From positions 1-18,803 of the forward strand of contig DIUO01000005.1 of the NCBI GenBank assembly GCA_002422365.1: DNA of 18,803 bases, written 5' to 3'. Positions 1 through 8,077 of this stretch are shown one piece after another. Origin of the DNA: Proteobacteria bacterium UBA6156. GTDB taxonomy: Bacteria; Pseudomonadota; Alphaproteobacteria; UBA2136; UBA6156. How positions within the stretch are numbered: the stretch's first letter is position 1; the number at the start of each line of letters is the position of its first letter. Both the position numbers and the translations under genes were made by a program. The notes beneath the pieces were generated by a model, which worked only from the letters and a program-made list of their open reading frames with translations, was not told the DNA's origin and searched no databases.

Positions 1-40
1 AAATTATTATTTAAATAGCTTTAAACCCTGGAAGGCGAAA

Positions 41-319
41 ATGGAGGCTTACCGCAGTGAGCGGCAGGCACAGATGATGAAATTGCGCGACAATGCCGCC
101 CAGCTGCAGGCGATTGTAGCCATGCTGCTGGAAGGACGCACCAAGCAGGCCGTGATGGGTTGGAATACGTTAGCGCTGGCCCCGCGAGTAAAGGACATAC
201 GCATGAGCGCTGACGGAGAGACCCTGACGCTGGTGACCGTGGAAGGGGAGCCCGTTGTGCTGCGGCTGGATGACCTACTGGCGGAATTGCAGGCCCTGCT
301 GGAGGGAAAAGAGGTATAA
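41..319 (+). CDS. Hypothetical 92-aa protein
   Basis: The ATG at 41 follows a purine-rich GGAAGG about six bases upstream, a plausible ribosome binding site, so this start is preferred. The N-terminal half (residues 1-50) is rich in Gln, Arg, Leu and Ala and looks helical. The C-terminal half has alternating hydrophobic residues suggesting a small beta hairpin, then an acidic Leu-rich helix (LRLDDLLAELQALLEG). There is no signal peptide, membrane segment or cysteine. I do not recognise the family. It converges on a minus-strand gene 12 bases downstream and lies near a holin-like pair, so it could be a cargo or structural gene of a phage-like element extending left of the window, but nothing in the protein itself shows that. 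The call as a real gene rests on the RBS and balanced composition. Confidence 0.6.
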   Translation: MEAYRSERQAQMMKLRDNAAQLQAIVAMLLEGRTKQAVMGWNTLALAPRVKDIRMSADGETLTLVTVEGEPVVLRLDDLLAELQALLEGKEV

Positions 320-334
320 CCCCCTTTAAGGTTA
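317..334. terminator. Weak hairpin between convergent genes
   Basis: TAACC and GGTTA form a 5-bp inverted repeat around an 8-base loop, spanning the stop codons of the convergent 92-aa and 183-aa genes. The position suits a shared terminator, but the stem is short and there is no strong T-run. Confidence 0.2.
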
Positions 335-883
335 ATCAGCCTTGGCTTGGTCCAGCAGGCGGTTTTTGATATCTTCGGCCAGTTTGCGGTCGGCTTCGGG
401 GTCGGTTTTTTCGCCAGTGATCAACTCGCCGATCAGGGCTTGCCAGTCGTCTTCTTGCGATTGGGGGAAGACGCGCTGGTCGAGGTAGATCTCCCAGAAG
501 AGGGCGACCTCGTTGGAGAGGCGGGGGTCGATGATCGCCTGGCGCTGGTAGCCGAGGATGGCGGTGTCGTGGAGCGACACGATGACCTGCTTGCGGGTGT
601 GGTAGGCGAGGTTGCCACGGTAGCCACGGCCCAGCACCGACTCCAGCATGTCGTAGATGTCTTCTTCGTTCTGGATGAGGCCGGTTTGGCAGCGGGGGTC
701 TCCGGGCACCAGGTAGCCGAAGCGGGTGATGAGGTCGGCAGTGGCGGGGGGGAATTCGAAGGTGATTTCTTCCCCATGGCGCGTGAGAAGGATGTTGTAG
801 CGCTGGGGCGTGAGCGGGTTGCCGGTGATGGGCTTGCCGGTTTCGGCCTCGGCGGCGGGTTGCGGGCTTTTGCTGCGTGTCAT
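332..883 (-). CDS. Hypothetical 183-aa cytoplasmic protein
   Basis: This is a soluble, acidic protein of balanced composition with no signal peptide or membrane segment. Residues 1-25 are a low-complexity Pro/Ser/Glu tail. Residues 26-160 look like one folded domain rich in aromatic and charged residues, with conspicuous stretches such as FGYLVPGDPRCQTGLI, HDTAILGYQRQAIIDP and EVALFWEIYLDQRVFP. The C-terminus is an acidic/basic helix. I do not recognise the family. The overlapping plus-strand open frame (347-901) is Gly/Val-rich and is a mirror of this gene. The ATG at 883 has only a weak upstream purine tract, so the true start could be an internal codon near residue 27, where the folded part begins. 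It is the only minus-strand gene in the left half and is divergent from the holin-like pair. Confidence 0.6.
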   Translation of the reverse strand: MTRSKSPQPAAEAETGKPITGNPLTPQRYNILLTRHGEEITFEFPPATADLITRFGYLVPGDPRCQTGLIQNEEDIYDMLESVLGRGYRGNLAYHTRKQVIVSLHDTAILGYQRQAIIDPRLSNEVALFWEIYLDQRVFPQSQEDDWQALIGELITGEKTDPEADRKLAEDIKNRLLDQAKAD

Positions 884-924
884 GCTGCTAACTTAGCGTG
901 ACAGGGGGGCGGGAGGCAAGCAGG

Positions 925-947
925 GTGCCCTTTTTTAGGCACTTTTT
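925..947 (+). terminator. Hairpin plus T-run upstream of the 59-aa gene
   Basis: GTGCC (925-929) pairs with GGCAC (938-942) around an 8-base T-rich loop and is followed by five T residues on the plus strand, the form of an intrinsic terminator. It lies between two divergent genes, where a plus-strand terminator is unexpected, so it could be an attenuator in the leader of the 59-aa gene or chance. Confidence 0.3.
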
Positions 948-985
948 AAGAGTTTGGGCAAAAAAACGCCTTTAGGAGCTGCGAG

Positions 986-1165
986 ATGAAAGCAAATGAC
1001 ATGAAGGAATTGGTGCAGGAAGTGCGGGGCCTGCGGGCTGATGTGCATGCCATGCGGCAGGAAATGGAACGCTACCGGGGGTTTGTGGCCGGGGTTGTGT
1101 GGTGTTTTTCCGGCATTGCGGCGTTGGTGGGGTTTTTATGGGGGCACATAACAGGCAATGCGTAA
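986..1165 (+). CDS. 59-aa coiled-coil/single-TM protein, XhlA-like holin accessory candidate
   Basis: The ATG at 986 is preceded by AGGAG seven bases upstream, a good ribosome binding site. Residues 3-31 form a charged heptad-like helix (MKELVQEVRGLRADVHAMRQ), and residues 33-53 form one hydrophobic membrane span (FVAGVVWCFSGIAALVGFLW). A short coiled coil followed by a C-terminal membrane span is the layout of XhlA/haemolysin-type phage lysis accessories and other small phage membrane proteins. The holin-like gene starts 18 bases after its stop, with its own GA-rich RBS, so the two are probably co-transcribed. The family assignment comes from architecture and context only; a generic small membrane protein is the alternative. 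Confidence 0.6.
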   Translation: MKANDMKELVQEVRGLRADVHAMRQEMERYRGFVAGVVWCFSGIAALVGFLWGHITGNA

Positions 1166-1183
1166 CAAGGTGAGGGGGGAGCT

Positions 1184-1615
1184 ATGAGTATATGGAATAT
1201 AGCGTTGCCGGTATTGGGCCTGATGGGCAGGCTGGCAGAGGAACGCAAGGTGCAGGTGGCAGAGCAGACGGGCCTGAGCGTGGAAACCGTGAGCAAAGTG
1301 AGCGGGGCGGTAAATGACCTGCTGACGCGGGATGAACGTGCCCGCGCCGCCGTGATGGAGGAAATTGACCGGGCCCGCGCGCATGACACGGCTATGAATG
1401 CGGCGCAGGATATTCCGCTGGTGAACCTGCTGCGCGGGCTGGTGAGGCCGGTGATTACGTTGACGGCGTTTTTTTGGTATGTGTATGCCCGTTGCACCGG
1501 GGTGGAGATGCTGGCCGAAGATTATGCGGTGATTGGCGGGATATTGGCGTTCTGGTTTGGTGTGAGGCCCTTTGAAAAGGCTACTAGCGCCGCCCGGGGT
1601 AGCCCCGCAAAGTGA
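1184..1615 (+). CDS. Holin-like protein (gene-transfer-agent/prophage 3TM holin type)
   Basis: This 143-aa protein has a strong purine-rich RBS (GAGGGGGGAG) just before its ATG. An N-terminal hydrophobic segment (residues 3-16) is followed by a charged helical region (17-80) that contains a helix-turn-like stretch. Two close membrane spans follow at about 87-105 (RPVITLTAFFWYVYARC) and 112-130 (YAVIGGILAFWFGVRPF). The arrangement of an R-P-x-I-T span and a terminal F-W-F-G-x-R span resembles the family of 3TM holins for gene transfer agent release (DUF3154). Such proteins permeabilise the inner membrane to release endolysin. No endolysin, capsid or tail gene is visible within the window; more of the element may lie to the left. 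Assignment is by recalled family pattern, not a search. Confidence 0.65.
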   Translation: MSIWNIALPVLGLMGRLAEERKVQVAEQTGLSVETVSKVSGAVNDLLTRDERARAAVMEEIDRARAHDTAMNAAQDIPLVNLLRGLVRPVITLTAFFWYVYARCTGVEMLAEDYAVIGGILAFWFGVRPFEKATSAARGSPAK

Positions 1616-1807
1616 CCGACGTGCCACGAGTGCGCGGCAACGAAGCCACACTGCCGCACGCAACTGCCCGGGCCTTGGGCGGGGGAGGTAGATTTTGTGG
1701 GGGAACTTCCTTTATGGTAAGGTTGCCCTTACAACGACAACAGAACAACGGTACGACCCGGCCTACGCAAGACTCACCCAAGTAACGGACAGACAAGAAG
1801 CCAACCC

Positions 1808-2632
1808 ATGGTCAACGAGACCCCTACTGCAAACACGGCAACGAATGCGACCGCGAGCCAGGCTGAGCTGGATGATATTATGTCGTCTATCCGCAGTGGT
1901 GTGCAGGAAGAAGGTGGCAAAGTGGGCAGCGGCAGCGCCGACCTGATTGATGCCGCCGCCGCCCAGGACGATGCTGCTGACGAGGCTGCCGACGAAGCCG
2001 ATGTTCTGGAACTGAGCGAAACCGATATGCTGCAAGCCGCAGACGGAAATGCAGCCGGAACCGCTGCAGAGAGCGACGAATTATTGGATTTGGACGCCTT
2101 TGCCGCCAACGGCGAAGCAAAACCCGCCGAGACCCAAGCTGAAGCAGTGGGGCCGGAATTGCAGGCAGCACCCGCCGAAACGGCACCTGCTGCCGACAGT
2201 GCCGGGGATGAGTTTGACCGGTTGCTGGCGGAGATTTCTCAGGAACAGCAGCAGCAGGTGGCGGCGTCGGCGATCTCGAAAGAAGCCTTAATGGCCGAAG
2301 AAGAGCCGTTGGGTGGCCAAAGTGGAGACGTAGCTGCGGATGTGCCGGCCGAAGAGGTGGCAGCGGAAACGGCGCCATTAGCGGCCGAAACGGTGGAGCC
2401 TGCGGAGGTTGAGATACCGCAGAAAGAAATGCCACAGAAACTGGAAAATGCAGCTCCGCCGCGCATGAGCCTGAGCTTAGTGGACGGGGCTGATGGCCCG
2501 CAGGTGGCATTACCCGCCGAAATACTGGCCATGGCCCTGCGGCCCATGGTGCAGGACTGGTTGGCGGAAAATCTTCCGGCCGTGGTGGAAAAGCTGGTGA
2601 AGGATGAGATTTCGAAGCTTTCTCAGGGTTAA
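1808..2632 (+). CDS. popZ: PopZ-like polar organising protein (DUF2497)
   Basis: This 274-aa acidic protein has the three-part PopZ layout. Residues 18-36 form a short conserved N-terminal helix (AELDDIMSSIRSGVQEE), the part that binds client proteins in Caulobacter PopZ. A long disordered Ala/Glu/Pro-rich linker fills about 40-225, broken by small conserved-looking patches (VLELSETD at 66-73, a DEFDRLLAEISQE stretch). The last ~40 residues (LRPMVQDWLAENLPAVVEKL, then VKDEISKL) match the conserved C-terminal DUF2497 helices used for self-assembly. PopZ forms pole-localised condensates that anchor chromosome centromeres and polar factors. It sits upstream of valS, as in many Alphaproteobacteria. 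The ATG at 1808 has no strong Shine-Dalgarno sequence. Its own terminator separates it from valS, so it is probably transcribed alone. Confidence 0.85.
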   Translation: MVNETPTANTATNATASQAELDDIMSSIRSGVQEEGGKVGSGSADLIDAAAAQDDAADEAADEADVLELSETDMLQAADGNAAGTAAESDELLDLDAFAANGEAKPAETQAEAVGPELQAAPAETAPAADSAGDEFDRLLAEISQEQQQQVAASAISKEALMAEEEPLGGQSGDVAADVPAEEVAAETAPLAAETVEPAEVEIPQKEMPQKLENAAPPRMSLSLVDGADGPQVALPAEILAMALRPMVQDWLAENLPAVVEKLVKDEISKLSQG

Positions 2633-2652
2633 AACTGGAGAAATGAGGGCTG

Positions 2653-2675
2653 ACCCGCGTAAAACGCGGGTTTTT
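2653..2675 (+). terminator. Rho-independent terminator after popZ
   Basis: CCCGCG (2654-2659) pairs perfectly with CGCGGG (2665-2670) around a TAAAA loop, extended by A2653-T2671, and is followed by TTTTT. It starts 21 bases after the popZ stop codon. Confidence 0.85.
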
Positions 2676-2785
2676 ATATGAGTTTGACGGTGGTTTATGG
2701 GCCTTGGGCTTGATTTAGGGCGGGGGAATGGGCTAGGTTGGGGTGTTCCACAGATGTTGAGAGATAGAAAACGGATTTTGCCCCT

Positions 2786-5479
2786 ATGAGTAGTTTTGCC
2801 GCCATGCCTGAAACCCCCGCTGCCAACAGCCCTGCCACACGTTATGAGGCTGCAAGCCTGGAGCCCACCATTGCTGAGCGCTGGGAGCGCAACGGGTGCT
2901 TTACGCCGAGCATGGAAGGTGAGCCCTTTGCCATTATGATGCCCCCGCCCAACGTGACCGGCACCCTGCACCTGGGCCATGCGCTGGATAACACGTTGCC
3001 GGATATTTTGGTGCGCCGCGCCCGCATGCAGGGCAAAAATGCGCTGTACCAGCCCGGCACCGACCATGCCAGCATTGCCGTGCACGTGGTGCTGGAGCGG
3101 GCCTGGGCCAAGGAAGGCAAAACGCGTTTTGACTATGGCCGCGAAGCCTTTATGGAAAAGGCGTGGGAATGGAAAGACCAGAGTGCCGGGACCATTGGTG
3201 GCCAACTGCGCCGCCTGGGCATTAGCTGCGACTGGGACAATGAGCGTTTTACCATGGACCCTGGGTACAGTGCGGCGGTGAACCAGGTGTTTATTGACCT
3301 TTACAACCGTGGCCTGATTTACCGGGGCCAGCGGTTGGTGAACTGGGACCCCAAAATGCAGACCGCCGTGAGCGACCTGGAAGTGAAACACAAAGAGGTG
3401 AACGGCAGCCTGTGGCACGTGCGGTATAAGTTTGCCGATGGATTTAGCTACCAGGGCCAAGATGGTATTGAGATAGCCACCACGCGGCCGGAGACGATTT
3501 TGGCGGATGGCGCCATTGCTATTCACCCGGACGACAAGCGTGCCAAGGATTTGGTCGGTAAGACCGTGCTGGTGCCGGTGGTGAACCGGGAGATTGCCAT
3601 TGTAGCCGATGAGATGGTGGACCCGGAGTTCGGTTCCGGCATGGTTAAAATTACTGCCGCGCATGATTTTAACGATTTTGCGTTTTATCAGCGGCATAAG
3701 GACAGCGTGGCAATTCCGTTAATTAACCTGCTGACCCCCGACGCCAAGATGAACGGCAACTGCCCGGAAGCCTACCGGGGGCTGGACCGTTTTGTGGCCC
3801 GCAAAAAGATAGTGGCCGATTTGGATGCCCTGGGGCAGTTGATGAAAACGGAAGCCCATAGCCACAATGTGGGCCATGCCGAGCGGGATGACACCATTTT
3901 GGAGCCTTACCTGACCTGGCAATGGTATGTGAAGGGCGAACCGCTGGCCAAAAAGTGCCTGGAAGCCGCCGATAAGGGTGACCTGAGCTTTGTGAACGAA
4001 CGCGACGAGCGGGTGTATCGGCACTGGTTGGAGAATATTCAGGATTGGTGTGTGAGCCGCCAGCTGTGGTGGGGGCACCGTATTCCGGCGTGGTTCCGGG
4101 ATGTGGAAGGCAGCAGCGAACCGGAGATTTATGTAGGTGATAAAGCCCCGCAAGGCGAAGGCTGGCGGCAGGATGAGGATGTGCTGGATACGTGGTTCAG
4201 CAGTGCGTTGTGGCCCTTTGTGACCCAGGGCTGGCCCCATGGCGGCGAGCGGTTGATGGCCTTTTACCCCGGCCATGTGGTGATGAGCGGACGGGATATT
4301 TTGTTCTTCTGGCTGGTGCGCATGATGATGATGGGAATGGAATTGACCGGCAAAGTGCCGTTTAAGGCCATTTATACGCATGGCCTGATTTTGGACGAAC
4401 ACGGCCAGAAAATGAGCAAAAGCAAAGGGAATGTGCTGGACCCTATAGAACTGATTGAGGAATACGGCACCGACACCTTGCGCCTGACCATGGCCAGCAT
4501 TGCCAGCGCCGAGGATATGCGCTTTAGCACCGCCAAGGTGGAACAGAACCGCAATTTTTGCACCAAGCTGTGGAATGCCGCGCGGTTTTTGGCGATGCAG
4601 GGGGTGATGTTCACCGACGAAGATGTGAGCGCGTTTGATGTTCGGAAAATTAACCACCCGGTGAACAAGTGGCTGGTTGGCGAATTGCAAAGCATGTTTG
4701 CGCAGTTGGATGCGCATTTGGACGCCTATGAGTTTAACCAGGCCGCCCAAAGCCTGTACCACTTTACCTGGGGCACCTGGTGCGATTGGTACCTGGAGCT
4801 GACCAAGCCCTTGCTGGCAGGCCAGATGGGCGCCGAAGTGCAAGCCGAAACCCGCTTGGTGGCGGGCTGGGGGTTTGAGAATCTTCTGCGCGGGTTGTCT
4901 CCGTTTATCCCCTATATTACCGAGCAACTGTGGCAGAACCATACGGCCCATGACGATGCCTTTTTAATGCAGCAGCGCTGGCCTGCCTATGCCGCCTGGC
5001 CAACTGATGCCAACGCCACGGGCCGTGTGCGCAAGATGATTGATGTTGTGGGAGCGATACGCCAGGCGCGGACGTTACATAAGCTGTCTCCGAAAACCGA
5101 GTTACCGGTGCAGGTGCGGGGTGCTACCGAGGCCGACCTGGCTGTGCTGAAAGGTGACCTGGCCCTGCTGAAAGCCGTAGCCGGGGTGGCCGACATTACA
5201 GGCCGCACCGAGCCCGCCCGCAGTGGCGAAGCTGCTGCCGTGGTGAATGGCGTGGAATATATTATGGACCTGAGCGGCCACATTGATGCCGGTGCCGAAA
5301 AAGCCCGCCTGGAGCGCGAGTTGGACAAGAGCCGCAAAGAGACGGAAAAGATTAAGGGCATGTTGGGCAACCCGAACTTTGTGGAACGAGCACCCGCCGA
5401 AGTGCTGGAGCAGAACCGAACAAGGTTGGCCGAGCTGACTGAGAATATCGGCAAGCTTGAAGCCATGCTGAGCGCATAA
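2786..5479 (+). CDS. valS: Valyl-tRNA synthetase
   Basis: This class Ia enzyme charges tRNA-Val with valine in the cytoplasm. The 897-aa length is normal for the family. The catalytic domain opens with PPPNVTGTLHLGHAL, which holds the HIGH signature as HLGH at residues 62-65. The CP1 editing insertion, which hydrolyses mischarged Thr-tRNA-Val, is seen at about 225-370 with TTRPETILADGAIAIHP. The second signature KMSKS is intact at 542-546. An anticodon-binding helical domain follows, and the C-terminal coiled coil that clamps the tRNA (about 830-897) carries the typical LGNPNFVERAPAEVLEQN stretch. The ATG at 2786 gives a 20-residue lead before the conserved region; ATG 2804 is a possible alternative, and neither has a clear Shine-Dalgarno. 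Nothing appears truncated. argS follows after 27 AT-rich bases. Confidence 0.97.
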   Translation: MSSFAAMPETPAANSPATRYEAASLEPTIAERWERNGCFTPSMEGEPFAIMMPPPNVTGTLHLGHALDNTLPDILVRRARMQGKNALYQPGTDHASIAVHVVLERAWAKEGKTRFDYGREAFMEKAWEWKDQSAGTIGGQLRRLGISCDWDNERFTMDPGYSAAVNQVFIDLYNRGLIYRGQRLVNWDPKMQTAVSDLEVKHKEVNGSLWHVRYKFADGFSYQGQDGIEIATTRPETILADGAIAIHPDDKRAKDLVGKTVLVPVVNREIAIVADEMVDPEFGSGMVKITAAHDFNDFAFYQRHKDSVAIPLINLLTPDAKMNGNCPEAYRGLDRFVARKKIVADLDALGQLMKTEAHSHNVGHAERDDTILEPYLTWQWYVKGEPLAKKCLEAADKGDLSFVNERDERVYRHWLENIQDWCVSRQLWWGHRIPAWFRDVEGSSEPEIYVGDKAPQGEGWRQDEDVLDTWFSSALWPFVTQGWPHGGERLMAFYPGHVVMSGRDILFFWLVRMMMMGMELTGKVPFKAIYTHGLILDEHGQKMSKSKGNVLDPIELIEEYGTDTLRLTMASIASAEDMRFSTAKVEQNRNFCTKLWNAARFLAMQGVMFTDEDVSAFDVRKINHPVNKWLVGELQSMFAQLDAHLDAYEFNQAAQSLYHFTWGTWCDWYLELTKPLLAGQMGAEVQAETRLVAGWGFENLLRGLSPFIPYITEQLWQNHTAHDDAFLMQQRWPAYAAWPTDANATGRVRKMIDVVGAIRQARTLHKLSPKTELPVQVRGATEADLAVLKGDLALLKAVAGVADITGRTEPARSGEAAAVVNGVEYIMDLSGHIDAGAEKARLERELDKSRKETEKIKGMLGNPNFVERAPAEVLEQNRTRLAELTENIGKLEAMLSA

Positions 5480-5506
5480 ATGACATCCAATTAAAGATTT
5501 AAAATA

Positions 5507-7225
5507 ATGTTATATATTGAATTTCGGCAGCATGTTTTGGCCGTAGTGAAAACGGCACTGGACGGGCAAGGCCTGACCGAAGCCGACCTGGCCAATGTTG
5601 CGGTGGAAACGCCGAAAGACGCCACCCATGGCGACCTGGCCACCAACGCCGCCATGGTGTTGGCCAAAAAAGTAGGTATGGCGCCGCGCGCCCTGGCCGA
5701 AAAGCTGACCGAAGGCTTGCAGCAGCACGAAGCGGTTGCGGCGGTAGAGGTTGCCGGGCCGGGGTTTATTAACTTTCGGCTTAAAACGGCGGCGCTGGTG
5801 GGGCAGGGGCTGGAGGCCGTGCGCTTAGCCGGTGCCTATGGCACCCTGCAGGCGCCGGATGCCCGCAAGGCCATGGTGGAATATGTGAGCATTAACCCGA
5901 CGGGGCCCATTCATGTGGGCCACGGGCGCAATGCGGTGTTTGGCGATGCCATTGCCAACCTGCTGGAGAAAGCCGGGCGTGAGGTATGGCGCGAGTATTT
6001 GGTGAACGACGCCGGCGGACAGATACGCGTGCTGGTGAAGAGCTTGCATGCCCGCTATTTGCAATTGTTCAGGCGCGAGGTGACGGTGCCGGAGAACGGC
6101 TACCCCGGTGAGTATCTGATTGATATTGCCCAACAGCTGAAAGACCGCGACGGCGACAAATGGCTGGATGTAACCGATGAGGAAACACTGCTGACGGAAC
6201 TGCGCGCCTTTGCGGTGGAAACGTGTTTGAATCTTATTAAAACCGATATTGAAACGCTGAAAATTCGGTTTGACCGCTATTTTAGCGAACATGCCATGCA
6301 TGGCACCGACCGCATGGCGCAGGTGGTGCAGCTTCTGCGCGACAAAGGCCTGGTGTATGAAGGCACTCTGCCGCCCCCCAAGGGCAAAGAAGTGGCCGAT
6401 TATACGCCGGTGGAGCTTACGCTTTTTAAAGCCACCGCATTTGGGCTGCCGGAAGACCAGGCGATTTATAACCGCAAGGGTATCCCGACTTATTTTGGGC
6501 AGGATATTGCCTACCATTACGATAAGCTTCAGCGCGGATACGAGCTGTTGGTGACGGTTATTGGTATTGATCAATCTGGTGCGTTTAAACCGCTGGCAAA
6601 AGCGATTGAGGCGTTGACGGGCCGCACCGATGTGTATCACCCGGTGCCGTATGAGATGGTGAAAGTGCTGCGCAACGGCCAGCCGGTGAAGCTGAGCAAG
6701 CGTGCGGGCAATATAGTGTTGCTGAGCGACGTGCTGGACGAGGTGGGCACGGATGCCTTCCGGTTTACCATGCTGACGGTAAAGCCGACCACGCCGCTGA
6801 CCTTTGACCTGGCCCATGCTGTGGCCAAAACGATGGATAACCCCGTGTTTTATGTGCAGTATGCCCATGCCCGCTTGTGTGCGGTGGAGCGCCAGCGCAG
6901 CGAACTGGGCATACCCCCGGTGGAGATGGACGCGCTGCGGCCAGCTGAGGCGGATATTCATGACGACGCCCGCGATGTGCTGCGCGAAGTGATGCTTTAC
7001 CCGGCGGTAATTGAACAAGCCAGCCGTGCCCTGGAGCCCCACCGTCTGACATTTTATGCCCAAAGCCTGGCAGCGGCAGTGCACCGTTGGTATGCCGCCG
7101 AAAAATGGCTGGATGCCGCCAACGTGCAAGCCACCCACACCCGCCTGGCGGTGGCCGCTGCGGCCCGCACGGTGCTGGCCGATGTGCTGATGCTCTGTGG
7201 CGTAAATGCACCAGAGAGTATGTAA
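5507..7225 (+). CDS. argS: Arginyl-tRNA synthetase
   Basis: This class Ia synthetase charges tRNA-Arg. At 572 aa it has normal family length. The N-terminal additional domain (residues 1-110) recognises the tRNA D-loop and includes the conserved THGDLATNAAMVLAKK. The HIGH signature is HVGH at 136-139 within SINPTGPIHVGHGRNAV. The KMSKS loop is the relaxed form common in ArgS, KLSKRAGN, from residue 395. The C-terminal DALR anticodon-binding domain begins near YVQYAHARLCAVERQ and ends with the usual VLMLCGVNAPESM. The start at 5507 aligns with the normal family N-terminus (MLYIEFRQHVLAVV), although the upstream spacer is AT-rich and lacks a Shine-Dalgarno. In many Alphaproteobacteria argS is followed by a SPOR-domain gene and nagZ, as here. 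Confidence 0.97.
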   Translation: MLYIEFRQHVLAVVKTALDGQGLTEADLANVAVETPKDATHGDLATNAAMVLAKKVGMAPRALAEKLTEGLQQHEAVAAVEVAGPGFINFRLKTAALVGQGLEAVRLAGAYGTLQAPDARKAMVEYVSINPTGPIHVGHGRNAVFGDAIANLLEKAGREVWREYLVNDAGGQIRVLVKSLHARYLQLFRREVTVPENGYPGEYLIDIAQQLKDRDGDKWLDVTDEETLLTELRAFAVETCLNLIKTDIETLKIRFDRYFSEHAMHGTDRMAQVVQLLRDKGLVYEGTLPPPKGKEVADYTPVELTLFKATAFGLPEDQAIYNRKGIPTYFGQDIAYHYDKLQRGYELLVTVIGIDQSGAFKPLAKAIEALTGRTDVYHPVPYEMVKVLRNGQPVKLSKRAGNIVLLSDVLDEVGTDAFRFTMLTVKPTTPLTFDLAHAVAKTMDNPVFYVQYAHARLCAVERQRSELGIPPVEMDALRPAEADIHDDARDVLREVMLYPAVIEQASRALEPHRLTFYAQSLAAAVHRWYAAEKWLDAANVQATHTRLAVAAAARTVLADVLMLCGVNAPESM

Positions 7226-7298
7226 TACGTAATGTATGCGCTTTAAAAGGAGCGGAAAGGCGTTTGATTCTGCCGCTTTTTGCGCCATAAGATGGCCC

Positions 7299-8069
7299 AT
7301 GACGGATTTTATAGCAAAGTGGTTGAAGTTGACGCTGGTGGTTATCATGGGCTGCGGTTTTGTGGCGATGATGATTTATGCGTTGATATACCGCGATGAA
7401 ATAAGCACCGCCGAAATTGAACCCCCGCTGATTACCCCGCCTGCCGAGCCCCTGAAGCGCCGCCCAGACCAACCCGGCGGCAAGCAGATACCCAACCGCG
7501 ATAAGCTGGTGTTCGACCTGTTGGACAGCAGCACCACCCGTTTGGCGGCAACCGAAGTGCCGCCTGTGGAAGAGGTTTCGATAACCGAGGCAGACCTGGC
7601 GGGCGAGAGTGCTGCCGAGCCGGATGAGCAGTCGGACGAGCAACAAGCGGCTGCGCCGGAGCCCAAGCCTGAAGTGAAGGCTGAAGTAAAGGCCGAAACT
7701 AAGCCCGAAGTGAAACCCGTGGCCGCCAAAACCGCTGAGCCTGTGGCTGCCGCCAAGCCGGAAGTGAAGCCGGAAGTTAAACCCTTGGTAGCCAAAGAAC
7801 CTGAACCCAAAGCGGCGGCGCCCGCCAGCACAGGTGCGTGGGGTGTGCAGTTGGCGGCCGTGAGCTCGTCCGCCGATGGCAAAGCCTTTGCCGAAAAAAT
7901 GCAGAAGCAGTTTGCGGCTTTGGCACCGCTCACGCCGCGTATTCAGGCCGCACCGGGTGGTAAAGCCTACCGCGTGCAACTGCTGGGCGTAAAAACCCGC
8001 GAAGATGCCGTGAAAATTTGCAACCAGCTGGCCGGTAAGCAAGGGTGCTTTCCGGTGAGCGCCAAATAG
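7299..8069 (+). CDS. Inner-membrane SPOR-domain protein
   Basis: With the start at 7299 (MTDFIAKWLK) the protein is 256 aa and begins as a typical bitopic membrane protein: short cytoplasmic tail, one membrane span at about 9-31, then periplasm. An in-frame ATG at 7236 would add 21 polar residues and also lacks an adjacent RBS, so 7299 is preferred. Residues 60-178 are a low-complexity Glu/Lys/Pro/Ala linker with repeated PEVK-type motifs, long enough to span the periplasm. Residues 179-256 form the SPOR domain (GAWGVQLAAVSS start, YRVQLLGVKTREDAVKICNQ core), which binds denuded septal glycan strands in characterised proteins. The gene sits between argS and nagZ, its usual alphaproteobacterial position. 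A role in septal peptidoglycan is inferred from the domain. Confidence 0.88.
   Translation: MTDFIAKWLKLTLVVIMGCGFVAMMIYALIYRDEISTAEIEPPLITPPAEPLKRRPDQPGGKQIPNRDKLVFDLLDSSTTRLAATEVPPVEEVSITEADLAGESAAEPDEQSDEQQAAAPEPKPEVKAEVKAETKPEVKPVAAKTAEPVAAAKPEVKPEVKPLVAKEPEPKAAAPASTGAWGVQLAAVSSSADGKAFAEKMQKQFAALAPLTPRIQAAPGGKAYRVQLLGVKTREDAVKICNQLAGKQGCFPVSAK
7664..7785 (+). repeat. PEVK-type coding repeats in the SPOR linker
   Basis: Short codon repeats encode successive KPEVK, AEVK, AETK and KPEVKPEVK units in the periplasmic linker. The DNA copies are similar but not identical (GAAGTGAAG, GAAGTAAAG, GAAGTTAAA), consistent with old duplication or selection for composition. Copy number may vary between strains. 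Confidence 0.65.
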
Positions 8070-8077
8070 GCCTGCCC

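Noticed and set aside
347..901. 184-aa plus-strand open frame over the 183-aa minus gene
   Set aside because: Its composition is skewed to Gly, Val and Ala with no RBS, whereas the minus-strand protein has normal composition; it is a mirror frame.
1616..1807. Possible promoter or small RNA in the 192-base gap before popZ
   Set aside because: I found no convincing -35/-10 pair or strong hairpin; GC-rich inverted repeats there are short and lack a T-run.
1695..1946. 83-aa open frame upstream of and overlapping popZ
   Set aside because: It runs out of frame into the popZ N-terminus, has no family features and an Arg/Thr-rich composition; a shadow of the popZ leader and coding region.
5480..5508. 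Promoter-like ATGACA / AATAAT pair before argS
   Set aside because: The -10-like element would overlap the argS start codon, so transcription would begin inside the gene.
5497..5524. dif-like XerCD recombination site candidate
   Set aside because: ATTTAAAATAA resembles one half of the dif consensus, but the central region and other half match poorly, and it overlaps the argS start codon in an AT-rich spacer, away from the skew switch.
7236..7298. 21-residue N-terminal extension of the SPOR protein
   Set aside because: It adds polar residues ahead of a natural membrane-protein start and has no adjacent RBS.
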